Below, in pieces: positions 1-6,593 of a stretch of DNA of 11,021 bases (position 1 is its first letter; each line of letters starts with the position of its first letter). Under the pieces are notes generated by a model. The model was not told the DNA's origin. It was given only the letters and a program-made list of their open reading frames with translations, and made no database searches. Both the position numbers and the translations under genes were made by a program. This DNA is from JACRJW01 sp964359095. GTDB lineage: Bacteria > Patescibacteriota > Patescibacteriia > UBA9934 > GWF2-40-263. The DNA lies in the NCBI GenBank assembly GCA_964359095.1, contig CAYHRJ010000036.1:1-11021 (forward strand), written 5' to 3'.

Positions 1-1
1 A

Positions 2-1009
2 GAGATCGGTGGTTGTCGAGTGGGCGATACGATCACCTCATCTACATCATCCACCGTACCACCTCTTCCTGGCTACAAAGAAGTAAAGCCAATGGTCTAC
101 GCTGGTGTCTTTCCACAAGAAGGCGATGACTTTCACAAATTGCGCGAGGCGATGGAGCGACTCAAGCTGAATGACTCCGCGCTCATGTATGAACCTGAAC
201 ATTCTCCCGCGATCGGTTACGGATTTCGTTGTGGACTGCTCGGCATGCTGCACTTGGAAATTTTGAAGGAACGACTTGAGCGGGAGTTTGATCTTACGCT
301 TGTTGTCACTGTGCCGTCTGTCGGGTACGAGTTGTTGCTGCGCAGTGGAGAAACGCAGCTCATCAAGAGCCCATTGGAGATGCCAGATCCTTCTCACGTT
401 GAGCAGATAAAAGAACCATGGGTGAAGTTGGATATTGTTTCTCCATCGGAGTACATCGGTTCGATCATGCAACTGTTGCAAGAGCGTCGTGGAAGTTATC
501 AGACGACAGAGTATCTCTCAGGCGATCGCGCGATTTTGCATTATGAGATTCCGCTGTCGATGGTGATCGTAGATTTTTACGATAAGTTGAAGAGCGTCAC
601 AGCCGGCTATGCATCCATGAACTACGAAGTCATTGGATATCGCGTGGCCGATGTTGTGCGTATGGATATGTTGGTTGCAGAGGAATCGGTTGATGCGTTT
701 GCGACACTCGTGTATCGAGATGAGGCAGAGAAGACAGGACGGCGCATGGCATCCATTTTGAAAGACTCCATACCAAAAGAAAATTTTGTAATCAAGATTC
801 AGGCGGCCGTGGGAGGAAAGATCGTTGCGTCTGAGAGAATCTCTGCTATGCGTAAGGATGTGACGGCGGGGCTCTACGGAGGTGATGTGACGCGTAAACG
901 TAAACTTCTCGAGAAACAGAAAAAAGGAAAAGCCAAGATGGCGGCACTTGGAAAAGGCAAGGTGAGTATTCCCACAGAGGCGTATTTGAAAGTGTTGAAA
1001 AGAGAGTGA
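2..1009 (+). CDS. lepA: Elongation factor 4 (LepA), C-terminal part, 5' end outside window
   Basis: Translational GTPase LepA/EF-4, which binds the ribosome and acts on elongating or stalled complexes. The reading frame is open to the window edge: the first codons read EIGGCRVGDTIT, the usual end of domain II, so the gene is cut by the window rather than starting at the GTG at position 20. The visible 335 residues match roughly the last 55% of a protein that is normally about 600 aa; the GTPase domain is missing from view. Seen in order: the domain III segment with YEPEHSPAIGYGFRCG, the domain V-like segment with PSEYIG, YEIP and GYAS, and the LepA-specific C-terminal domain with AAVGGKI, RKDVTAGLYGGDVTRKRKLL and a basic tail ending at LKRE. 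The gene stops at a TGA 12 bases before recJ. Very confident in the family. Confidence 0.97.
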   Translation, partial: EIGGCRVGDTITSSTSSTVPPLPGYKEVKPMVYAGVFPQEGDDFHKLREAMERLKLNDSALMYEPEHSPAIGYGFRCGLLGMLHLEILKERLEREFDLTLVVTVPSVGYELLLRSGETQLIKSPLEMPDPSHVEQIKEPWVKLDIVSPSEYIGSIMQLLQERRGSYQTTEYLSGDRAILHYEIPLSMVIVDFYDKLKSVTAGYASMNYEVIGYRVADVVRMDMLVAEESVDAFATLVYRDEAEKTGRRMASILKDSIPKENFVIKIQAAVGGKIVASERISAMRKDVTAGLYGGDVTRKRKLLEKQKKGKAKMAALGKGKVSIPTEAYLKVLKRE

Positions 1010-1021
1010 AGTCTGAGAAAT

Positions 1022-2746
1022 ATGAGATGGAGTCTTGCTGAGTCACTGTCTGAAGATGTACACGGGTTGTTTCCTGAAATGGATTCTATCTTGTTACAAC
1101 TTCTTTGGAATCGTGGGCTGCGGACGCAGCAGGAGATCGATGTCTATCTTGGTCCAGATTGGAGTCGGGATGTGCATGCGCCAGATTTATTTTTAAGAAT
1201 GAGCGAAGCAGTGTCTCGGGTTTTTGTTTCTCTTGAAAAGGGCGAAGTCATCACCGTGCATGGAGACTATGACGCAGACGGTGTGTGTGGATCGGCCGTG
1301 TTTCTGTCAACACTCAGAGATATCTGTCGTGCCCTTGGATTCGATGAGAAAAAAATTACGAGCTACATTCCGCATCGAGAAAAAGAAGGATATGGGATGA
1401 GTGTGGAAACGATCGAGCACCTGCATACTCATGATCACACGAAACTTGTTATCACAGTCGACTGCGGGATCAGCAACAAGTCAGCGATCGATCGAGGCAT
1501 AGAACTTGGGATCGACACGATTGTCTGTGATCATCACACAATGCCGGCTGAGCTTCCCACGGCGATTCTGATCCATCCATTGGTTCCAGGAGAAACGTAT
1601 CCAAATAAGTCTCTGTGCGGAACGGGTGTGGCGTTCAAACTTGCGAGCGGACTCATCGAGGAAGCGCGTCGTCGTGGGGCAGCTTTTCCTGCTGGTCACG
1701 AGAAATGGTTACTCGATCTGGTTGCGATCGCTACCGTGACAGACGTGATGTCGCTCACAGGTGAGAATCGTGTTTTGGAAAAATTTGGTCTGCTTGTCCT
1801 CAACAAAACGAAACGCAAAGGTCTTGTGAAGCTCCTCGAGGTTGCTGGGTCCACGCTGGGCGAGCTTGATACTGTCTCGATTGGTTTTCAGATCGGCCCA
1901 CGATTGAATGCGGCTGGGCGCATGACACATGCCAGCGCCGCACTCGAGTTGTTGCTTGAAGAGGACGATCTGCGAGCGACACAGCTCGCGATGCAATTAC
2001 ACGAGACGAATATCTTGCGACAAAAAGCCTCACAACAAATGTATCTCGAAGCCAAGGCTCAGCTCGGGGACGTGACTGGTCAGAAACTCCTCGTGGCTGT
2101 TCAGGAGGGTTGGGGCGCAGGACTCGTGGGACTGGTCGCTGGGAAATTATTGAATGAGTTTCACGTTCCAGTACTCGTCGTCGGTCGTGACGGCGAAAAG
2201 TTTGTCGGTTCAGGACGCAGCATTGATGGCTTTGATGTGACAGCGGCGCTCCGTGCAGCTGCAGAGCATCTGGATAAATTTGGTGGTCATCCGCAAGCTT
2301 GTGGATTCTCAACGACCGGCGAAGCGCGATTCAAAAAAGCCGTTGAGGTGATGAAGGCGTTTGCAGCTGAGAACATCGATGACGCGCTCTTATCTCCGAG
2401 TCTCAAGATCGATGCCGACATCCAGCTTGAGGATATCACCTGGGAATTGTTTGAGAGTGTGGAGCAGTTGCGACCGTTTGGAACAGGAAACACAAAACCG
2501 TTGTTTGTCTCACGCCGTGTGAAGGTCGTGGCATTCTCAGCCGTGGGAAAAGACGCGAGTCATCTCAAGCTGCGCGTTCAGTCTCCAAATGGTAAAATAG
2601 TCGACGCGATTGGTTTCCGATTCGGTGAATGGATTGGGAAGCTGACGCTCGGTTGCAATATCGATCTCGTCTATGAAGTCGATATGAACGAGTGGAACGG
2701 GAATCGAGAGTTGCAGATAAAAATTGTGGACATTGGTTCAAATTGA
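1022..2746 (+). CDS. recJ: Single-stranded-DNA-specific exonuclease RecJ
   Basis: A 574-residue RecJ, the 5'-3' single-strand DNA exonuclease used in recombination, base excision and mismatch repair; the length is normal for the family (about 570 aa). DHH phosphoesterase motifs are visible: DYDADG (82-87), VDCGIS (146-151), the DHH triad (170-172), TDV (240-242) and GPRLNAAGRM (292-301). The DHHA1 domain follows with GSGRSIDGFD and the substrate-binding GGHPQACGFS (421-430). A C-terminal OB-fold region contains LRPFGTGN. All metal-binding positions I can check are intact. The ATG at 1022 sits 12 bases after the lepA stop with no Shine-Dalgarno sequence; no better start is available, since the upstream frame falls in the lepA tail. 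Probably co-transcribed with lepA. Its TGA stop overlaps a TTGACA box serving the next genes. Confidence 0.97.
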   Translation: MRWSLAESLSEDVHGLFPEMDSILLQLLWNRGLRTQQEIDVYLGPDWSRDVHAPDLFLRMSEAVSRVFVSLEKGEVITVHGDYDADGVCGSAVFLSTLRDICRALGFDEKKITSYIPHREKEGYGMSVETIEHLHTHDHTKLVITVDCGISNKSAIDRGIELGIDTIVCDHHTMPAELPTAILIHPLVPGETYPNKSLCGTGVAFKLASGLIEEARRRGAAFPAGHEKWLLDLVAIATVTDVMSLTGENRVLEKFGLLVLNKTKRKGLVKLLEVAGSTLGELDTVSIGFQIGPRLNAAGRMTHASAALELLLEEDDLRATQLAMQLHETNILRQKASQQMYLEAKAQLGDVTGQKLLVAVQEGWGAGLVGLVAGKLLNEFHVPVLVVGRDGEKFVGSGRSIDGFDVTAALRAAAEHLDKFGGHPQACGFSTTGEARFKKAVEVMKAFAAENIDDALLSPSLKIDADIQLEDITWELFESVEQLRPFGTGNTKPLFVSRRVKVVAFSAVGKDASHLKLRVQSPNGKIVDAIGFRFGEWIGKLTLGCNIDLVYEVDMNEWNGNRELQIKIVDIGSN

Positions 2747-2770
2747 CATTCGTGCTATGTTGTCTCTATT
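2743..2770 (+). promoter_or_regulatory. Putative sigma-70-type promoter for the toxin-antitoxin pair
   Basis: A perfect TTGACA (2743-2748) is followed after 16 bases by TCTATT (2765-2770), a 4/6 match to a -10 box. The -35 box overlaps the recJ stop codon. The predicted start site near 2777 would leave an mRNA leader of only about nine bases before the ATG at 2786. The 8-mer AATTGACA occurs at 2741-2748 and again at 2772-2779, about three helical turns apart, and could be an autoregulatory site. Predicted by eye only. Confidence 0.45.
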
Positions 2771-2785
2771 GAATTGACAAATGTT

Positions 2786-3046
2786 ATGGAAACAAAAATC
2801 TCCATCAAACAGGTAAAAAGATCTCGGGAGGCCATGGTGCAGATTCCATTGTCGGCTTTTCGTTATCTTTCAACCTATCCAAGGGAGAAAAAAATAGTCG
2901 TAGAAATTTTGACGAAAGATCTTAAGCGAGTAAACCGAGCCGATACGATCGATGAATTGATCAACGAAGCACGGCTCGATTATGCCCTCGGAAACTACAC
3001 GACGCATAAGACCGCCAAAAGCTTAATGGCCGCGCTTCAGCATTAA
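2786..3046 (+). CDS. Putative antitoxin of a RelE/ParE-type toxin-antitoxin pair
   Basis: An 86-residue protein encoded one base upstream of a RelE-like toxin. I do not recognise a named antitoxin family by motif, so the call rests on position, size and the tail: TIDELINEARLDYALGNY followed by a segment ending SLMAALQH, which resembles the partly disordered C-terminal tails with which small antitoxins wrap their toxins. The N-terminal half is basic (KQVKRSREAMVQIP) and could bind DNA. I chose the ATG at 2786; a TTG at 2774 would add MTNV but lies inside the second AATTGACA repeat and too near the predicted transcription start. There is no Shine-Dalgarno sequence. Likely represses its own promoter together with the toxin, by analogy with other type II systems. 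It could instead be an unrelated small protein if the downstream gene is not a toxin. Confidence 0.7.
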   Translation: METKISIKQVKRSREAMVQIPLSAFRYLSTYPREKKIVVEILTKDLKRVNRADTIDELINEARLDYALGNYTTHKTAKSLMAALQH

Positions 3047-3047
3047 T

Positions 3048-3311
3048 GTGTTCGTAGATCTCTCGCCACATTTCAAACGGGCGTATCGAAGTCTGCCGTC
3101 ACAGCTTCAGGCTGATTTTGAGAAAAAAATTCAAATTTTTATCAAGGATCCGCGTCATCCATCACTGAAAATTCATAAGCTCAAAGGCCAATTACAGGAA
3201 TGTTTAGCCTTTCGGCTCATGAATGGATATCGGGTCCTTTTTGAATTCTCTGGAGCGGAGACCGTTCATCTGCTCGACGTAGGTCCACATGATATGTACA
3301 AGAAACGTTAA
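3048..3311 (+). CDS. RelE/ParE-superfamily toxin (mRNA interferase-like)
   Basis: An 87-residue small basic protein with the RelE/ParE fold pattern: an N-terminal LSPHFKRAYRSLP helix, the DPRHPSLKIHKLKG segment, a central strand with FRLMNGYRVLFEF, and a C-terminal strand ending VHLLDVGPHDMYKK. That last strand with a His near the end is common in RelE/YafQ-like ribosome-dependent mRNA interferases. ParE-type gyrase poisons share the fold, so the target cannot be fixed from sequence. The start is GTG at 3048, one base after the antitoxin stop; the overlapping ATG at 3046 is in another frame and stops after three codons. Tight coupling to the antitoxin is typical of type II modules. The gene is intact, so the toxin is probably functional. 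Confidence 0.85.
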   Translation: MFVDLSPHFKRAYRSLPSQLQADFEKKIQIFIKDPRHPSLKIHKLKGQLQECLAFRLMNGYRVLFEFSGAETVHLLDVGPHDMYKKR

Positions 3312-3328
3312 TTTCCACGTTTGTCATT

Positions 3329-3733
3329 ATGCTCGTAAAAATTTTTACTGATGGTGGATCGCGGGGGAACCCTGGGCCGGCGGCTTCGGGGGCGGTGATT
3401 AAGTCTGCGGGGGGAGTGACCATTGCGAACGTTTCTAAATACTTGGGGAAGACCACGAACAATCAAGCAGAGTACACGGCGATTATCATAGGACTCAAAA
3501 AGGCGCACGAGTTGGGAGCGACGTCGGTGATGATGTACATGGACTCCGAACTCGCATGTAAGCAACTCAAAGGAGAATATCGCGTAAGAAATCCCGACAT
3601 CGCTGAGCGTTTTCTTGAAGTAAGAAACCTCATGCATCATTTTACAAAAGTTACTTTCAATCACGTTCGCCGAGAAAAAAACATCGAAGCCGACGCGATT
3701 GTGAACAAGTGTTTGGATGCGCAGAGATGTTGA
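3329..3733 (+). CDS. rnhA: RNase HI-family protein (short, reverse-transcriptase-like RNase H fold)
   Basis: A 134-residue RNase HI-type protein, expected to cut the RNA strand of RNA-DNA hybrids such as Okazaki primers and R-loops. The four catalytic acids are present: D8 in FTDGGSRGNPGP, E48 in NNQAEYTA, D72 in MDSELA and D122 in NIEADA, with the supporting His at 112 (HVRREKN). It is slightly shorter than E. coli RNase HI (155 aa) and has no N-terminal hybrid-binding domain, like the short type seen in many Gram-positive bacteria, archaea and CPR genomes. It starts 17 bases after the toxin stop without a Shine-Dalgarno sequence. The first 90 bases are unusually G-rich (G runs at 3363, 3374, 3388 and 3409) compared with neighbours. 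The symbol is by fold; the true orthologue may be a ypdQ-like paralogue. Confidence 0.93.
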   Translation: MLVKIFTDGGSRGNPGPAASGAVIKSAGGVTIANVSKYLGKTTNNQAEYTAIIIGLKKAHELGATSVMMYMDSELACKQLKGEYRVRNPDIAERFLEVRNLMHHFTKVTFNHVRREKNIEADAIVNKCLDAQRC

Positions 3734-3736
3734 GCG

Positions 3737-3745
3737 TGCTATACT
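3737..3745 (+). promoter_or_regulatory. Extended -10 promoter of the pilus gene cluster
   Basis: TGCTATACT is an extended -10 element (TG, one base, then TATACT, 5/6 to consensus). No convincing -35 box lies 16-18 bases upstream, which is acceptable for extended -10 promoters. The predicted transcription start near 3752 is about three bases before the pilM ATG at 3755, so the mRNA would be leaderless or nearly so. The element overlaps the end of the RNase H gene (stop at 3731-3733) by proximity only. Confidence 0.6.
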
Positions 3746-3754
3746 AATCGCATT

Positions 3755-4858
3755 ATGGGCTTGTTCGGGAAGAAAAAGGCAAAGAGTTTTTTAGGGGTCG
3801 ACATTGGAGCGAGCAGTGTTAAGGTTGTTGAGTTCGCCAACAAGAAAGGACGGGCGACGTTGCTCACGTATGGATATGCGGAACTTCCCACGGCCGAGGC
3901 AGGGGAAACGTTGTTTGATAATCCCAAGGCGGCTGGCGAGTTACTTGCTCGTGTGTGTAAAGAAGCTGGATGCAAATCTACGGCGGTCATGGCAGCCTTG
4001 CCGACGTCAAACGTCTTCTCAACCATCCTTTCCATCCCCGAGGTGAAAGATGCTCGGCAGCGTCAGTCGGTTGTGAACACCGAAGTCGCCAAACTTTCTC
4101 CACTGCCACTCACAGAGATGATTTTGCAAACAACATTTTTGGATGAAGAAAAAAAGGTGGAAAAGTCCGGCCTAAAGGCAGGATCCGGCTCCGCCGGACA
4201 AAAAGATTTTCGTGTGCTCGTAACAGGTGCGGCAAAGACGTTCATCCAGAAATACATCGAGACGTTCAAGGCGGCGAAATTGAATTTGCAGGCGATTGAC
4301 ACAGAGGCGCTCGCTCTTGTCCGTGCGCTGATAGGAAAAGATAAAGGCGCCATCATGATGCTCGACATCGGTTCCAAGCGGACGAATATTTTGATCGTTG
4401 AGAAGGGTATTCCGTTTGTGTCGCGTTCGATTACGATCGGCGGGAACACGGTTACCTCACAGCTCATGCGCACGATGAGTCTGTCAGAGACGGATGCTGA
4501 TCGCATCAAACGTGATCTCGCGGTTGCTCCAGCTTCAGACACGGGTCTGACCGCCGGGCTCCCCAAGCTTCTTGAACCCATCATGCAACCACTCTTGAAC
4601 GAAATTCGTTATGCGTTTCAGCTGTATGCCAACATGGAGTTGGCGCAGATGAAGAAGGTAGAGAAAATTATTGTGACTGGTGGTTCATCGCATCTGCCTC
4701 GTATTCCAGAGTATCTTGCCCAGACACTCAACATGAACGTCTACCGTGGAGATCCATGGGCGCGAGTCGTGTATCCTCAAGATCTTACAAGCGTGTTGGA
4801 GGAAGTAGGTCCACGGATGAGTGTGGCGATAGGTCTCGCTATGCGGGAGATGGACTAA
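3755..4858 (+). CDS. pilM: Type IV pilus assembly protein PilM (actin-like ATPase)
   Basis: A 367-residue PilM, the cytoplasmic actin/FtsA-like ATPase that links the PilN/PilO inner-membrane complex to the pilus machine. The N-terminus MGLFGKKKAKSFLGVDIGAS is typical of the family. Nucleotide-binding motifs are in order: phosphate 1 GVDIGASSVKVVE (14-26), phosphate 2 MLDIGSKRTN (about 206-215), and the adenosine motif IIVTGGSSHLPRIP (about 303-316). The family segment AIDTEALALVRAL is also present. Length is normal (about 350 aa) apart from a short extra stretch at residues 138-149 (SGLKAGSGSAGQ) encoded by a palindromic DNA repeat; it lies in a variable loop between the two halves of subdomain 1. 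The gene starts a four-gene pilus unit and is driven by the extended -10 box just upstream. PilN, PilO, PilB, PilT and PilC are not in the window. Confidence 0.96.
   Translation: MGLFGKKKAKSFLGVDIGASSVKVVEFANKKGRATLLTYGYAELPTAEAGETLFDNPKAAGELLARVCKEAGCKSTAVMAALPTSNVFSTILSIPEVKDARQRQSVVNTEVAKLSPLPLTEMILQTTFLDEEKKVEKSGLKAGSGSAGQKDFRVLVTGAAKTFIQKYIETFKAAKLNLQAIDTEALALVRALIGKDKGAIMMLDIGSKRTNILIVEKGIPFVSRSITIGGNTVTSQLMRTMSLSETDADRIKRDLAVAPASDTGLTAGLPKLLEPIMQPLLNEIRYAFQLYANMELAQMKKVEKIIVTGGSSHLPRIPEYLAQTLNMNVYRGDPWARVVYPQDLTSVLEEVGPRMSVAIGLAMREMD
4165..4199. repeat. Palindromic repeat inserted in frame in pilM
   Basis: A 35-bp imperfect palindrome with perfect 7-base ends, GTCCGGC (4165-4171) and GCCGGAC (4193-4199), and a self-complementary GGATCC (4181-4186) near the centre. 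It encodes PilM residues 138-149, a Gly/Ser/Ala-rich stretch without hydrophobic residues except one Leu, as expected of a loop insertion. It differs in sequence from the 30-bp family found further downstream, so it is probably a second repeat type. Confidence 0.75.
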
Positions 4859-4861
4859 TGT

Positions 4862-5227
4862 ATGGCACGACCAAAAAAACGTAGTATTCTATTTATCGAC
4901 GAAGATGCGCACTTTACCGCGATATATGAAGGGCGATTTGAGGCATCAGGCTGGAAGGTCATACGGGCAAAGAATTTCCAGGATGGAAAAAAGAAACTAA
5001 CGAGAACGGTTCCTGACGTCGTGGTGACGGATCTTCATCCACTGACTGAGAGCATTCCCTTTTTAGAGGAGCTGAAAGGCTCGCAGACCATTCGCTTCGT
5101 ACTCACTGACGTTGGTGATCGACGCACGGTCAAGGAAGTCGAGAGTCTCGGAGTTGCAGCGTATTTTCTCAAGAGTCACATCTCTCCATCAGAGGTGATA
5201 AGAAAAGTAAAATCTTTCTTTGTATGA
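4862..5227 (+). CDS. Stand-alone response-regulator receiver domain protein
   Basis: A 121-residue protein made of one CheY-like receiver domain and nothing else. All phosphotransfer positions can be placed: the acidic cluster D13-E14-D15 in LFIDEDAHF, the phospho-acceptor D57 at the end of strand 3 (VVVTDL), the switch Thr T82 (FVLTDVG) and the conserved Lys K104 (YFLKS). The usual Pro after the Lys is missing. There is no DNA-binding or enzymatic output domain, so it would act by protein contact. The ATG is three bases after the pilM stop and its TGA overlaps the prepilin ATG, so it is translationally coupled to both. That places it in pilus control, perhaps as a CheY/PilG-like switch; the partner and kinase are not visible. 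The DNA-binding alternative is ruled out by length. Confidence 0.88.
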   Translation: MARPKKRSILFIDEDAHFTAIYEGRFEASGWKVIRAKNFQDGKKKLTRTVPDVVVTDLHPLTESIPFLEELKGSQTIRFVLTDVGDRRTVKEVESLGVAAYFLKSHISPSEVIRKVKSFFV

Positions 5228-5760
5228 AAAATAAAAAAGGGCCTGTCCGCCGTAGCTTTAGCGAAGGTGGGTTCACCTTAGTCGAGTTGCTCGTCGTAGT
5301 TGCGATCATCGCGTTGGTTGCGACGTTCGCGGCCGTGGCCGTGAACTCCGCACGCTCCAAGCAACGCGATGCCACGCGTCTTTCCAATGTCCGCATGATT
5401 CAATCTGCACTCGAGGATCATTTTAATGAAACGAACTCCTATCCATTCTCGACGGACATGCTTCCGTTGGGTGATGCCACACAAAGCATCTGTCTTGGGT
5501 CAAGTGGATTCTCCGCCGATTGTTCGGCAGAAGAGTCGGTTTTTCTGCGCGTGGTGCCAGGCACCTACGAAGATGGCCTTAAGGGAATTGTCACTTGCGG
5601 TGAACCTGAGCGTCAAACGTTTTGCTACATGGATTTGTTTGAAGGAGATTCCTACGTGATCTATTTTGAGCTCGAGAACGCGTTTACTCCTGTGGGATTA
5701 CAAGTCGGAGTGAATTGCGCGACGCCTGACGGGATGGAAGCAGGGACGTGCAGTGATTAG
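5224..5760 (+). CDS. Type IV prepilin / pseudopilin with class III leader
   Basis: A 178-residue prepilin. A positively charged 16-residue leader ends in Gly (G16), followed by F17, with the essential Glu at +5 (E21): EGG/FTLVELLVVVAIIAL. The first 25 residues of the mature part form the hydrophobic N-terminal helix used for membrane anchoring and fibre packing. After it come the alpha1-C segment (SARSKQRDATRLSNVRMIQS) and a globular domain with six cysteines, paired by spacing as possible disulfides (ICLGSSGFSADC, VTCGEPERQTFC, VNCATPDGMEAGTC). The SARSKQRDATR start of the soluble part resembles type II secretion/pseudopilin G-like subunits. Leader residues 7-16 are encoded entirely by a 30-bp palindromic repeat. 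The ATG overlaps the receiver-gene stop (ATGA). PilD, which would process it, is the next gene. It could be a major or a minor pilin. Confidence 0.93.
   Translation: MKNKKGPVRRSFSEGGFTLVELLVVVAIIALVATFAAVAVNSARSKQRDATRLSNVRMIQSALEDHFNETNSYPFSTDMLPLGDATQSICLGSSGFSADCSAEESVFLRVVPGTYEDGLKGIVTCGEPERQTFCYMDLFEGDSYVIYFELENAFTPVGLQVGVNCATPDGMEAGTCSD
5242..5271 (-). repeat. 30-bp palindromic repeat, copy 1, within the prepilin leader
   Basis: An imperfect palindrome in the orientation opposite to the copies at 5779 and 8642. It matches the copy at 5779 at 25 of 30 positions, and all five differences are transitions. Read on the + strand it folds as a six-pair arm (TCCGCC with GGTGGG, two G.U wobbles), a G.A mismatch, one U-A pair, an A.G mismatch, two pairs and a four-base loop. 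It encodes PVRRSFSEGG, ending at the Gly before the peptidase cleavage site. Confidence 0.8.
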
Positions 5761-5767
5761 CAAAGGT

Positions 5768-5814
5768 GGTGAGGTGGACCCGCCTTCGCCAAGGCTACGG
5801 TGGGCAGGTGAGGT
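5768..5814. repeat. 8-bp direct repeat GGTGAGGT flanking palindrome copy 2
   Basis: GGTGAGGT occurs at 5768-5775 and again at 5807-5814, immediately bracketing the palindrome at 5779. This could be a target-site duplication, or chance within a purine-rich GGTG-like stretch that covers most of 5761-5839. The 79-base gap between the prepilin and pilD holds only this, the palindrome and the pilD start; I see no gene and no U-rich terminator. Confidence 0.45.
5779..5808 (+). repeat. 30-bp palindromic repeat, copy 2, upstream of pilD
   Basis: An imperfect palindrome with arms CCCGCC (5779-5784) and GGTGGG (5799-5804), a T.C mismatch, one T-A pair, a C.T mismatch, two more pairs and a CAAG loop, followed by CAGG. 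It shares 15 identical bases (GCTACGGTGGGCAGG) with the outer copy at the ligA-gatC junction and is the reverse-complement relative of copy 1. In the prepilin-pilD mRNA it would form a hairpin about 31 bases before the pilD start. Confidence 0.8.
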
Positions 5815-5839
5815 AGATAAGGTGGCTTAGGTAACGAGT

Positions 5840-6592
5840 ATGGCTCTATCGATCACAATCTTTTTGCTTGGACTCTGTGTTGGAAGTTTTTTGAACGTGG
5901 TGATTTTTCGAGTTCACGAAGGTGAGTCGGTTGCCCGTGGACGATCGAAGTGTCAGTCGTGCGAGGAACCAATCGATGCGCGTGATCTTGTTCCTGTGTT
6001 GAGCTACTTGATGCTGAAAGGTCGGTGTCGTCGATGCAAGTCCGTCGTCTCGTCCCAGTATCCTGTGGTGGAGCTCGTCACGGGAGTTTTGTTTTTGCTT
6101 GCGTTTCAAAAACATGGCCTGAGCCTCCTGTTCATCCGCGACGCGGTGTTCGTGAGCTACCTCATCATCATCTTCGTCTACGATCTGCGCCACATGCTTA
6201 TCATCGACCGCTTTACGATTCCTGCGATGATTTTTGCCGTGATCGTGAACATGTGGTTGGGAGTGGTCCCCGCGTGGTCGATTCTGGTAGGAGGTTTGGT
6301 TCTCGCTGCGTTCTTCTGGATTCAGTTCCTTATCTCAAAAGGCACTTGGGTCGGTGGTGGAGATATCCGCATGGGCGCGCTCATGGGGTTTATGCTGGGA
6401 CTCGAGCAAGGACTTGTTGCGCTGTTCATTGCGTATCTGCTTGGTGCGATCGTGGGAGTTGGGTTGCTTGTGACAGGTAAGGCCAATCGTAAAACGCCTA
6501 TCCCGTTTGGGACGTTTCTTGCCAGCGCGACGGTGATTGTGTTGTTCATGGGTGAACAGATGATAAATTGGTATTTAGGATTGTTTGTTTGA
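5840..6592 (+). CDS. pilD: Prepilin peptidase / N-methyltransferase PilD
   Basis: A 250-residue polytopic membrane aspartic protease that cuts prepilin leaders after Gly and N-methylates the new N-terminus. Visible features: an N-terminal membrane segment ending GSFLNVVIFR (15-24); the cytoplasmic methyltransferase loop with two zinc-binding pairs, C38xxC41 and C63xxC66, typical of full bifunctional enzymes; then about six more hydrophobic segments. The two catalytic Asp residues are D115 (VYDLRHMLI) and D175 in the GGGD motif (172-175), followed by IRMGALMG. It is slightly shorter than the usual 260-290 aa. The ATG at 5840 is the only sensible start, with a weak AGG about nine bases upstream. 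It lies directly downstream of its likely substrate and one base before ligA. Confidence 0.96.
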   Translation: MALSITIFLLGLCVGSFLNVVIFRVHEGESVARGRSKCQSCEEPIDARDLVPVLSYLMLKGRCRRCKSVVSSQYPVVELVTGVLFLLAFQKHGLSLLFIRDAVFVSYLIIIFVYDLRHMLIIDRFTIPAMIFAVIVNMWLGVVPAWSILVGGLVLAAFFWIQFLISKGTWVGGGDIRMGALMGFMLGLEQGLVALFIAYLLGAIVGVGLLVTGKANRKTPIPFGTFLASATVIVLFMGEQMINWYLGLFV

Positions 6593-6593
6593 T

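Noticed and set aside
1800..2312. A 170-residue open frame on the - strand inside recJ
   Set aside because: Opposite conserved DHHA1 motifs, Arg- and Pro-rich with no domain; a shadow of recJ codon bias. The same applies to the 173-residue - strand frame at 4063-4584 inside pilM.
2786..3311. Toxin-antitoxin pair as part of a prophage or integrated element
   Set aside because: No integrase, attachment-site repeats or composition shift surround it, and the flanking genes continue in the same direction with tight spacing.
3363..3414. Possible G-quadruplex at the start of the RNase H gene
   Set aside because: Four G runs exist, but the loops are about 6, 11 and 16 bases, longer than in stable quadruplexes, and the bases encode the conserved GNPGPAASGAV segment, which itself demands G-rich codons.
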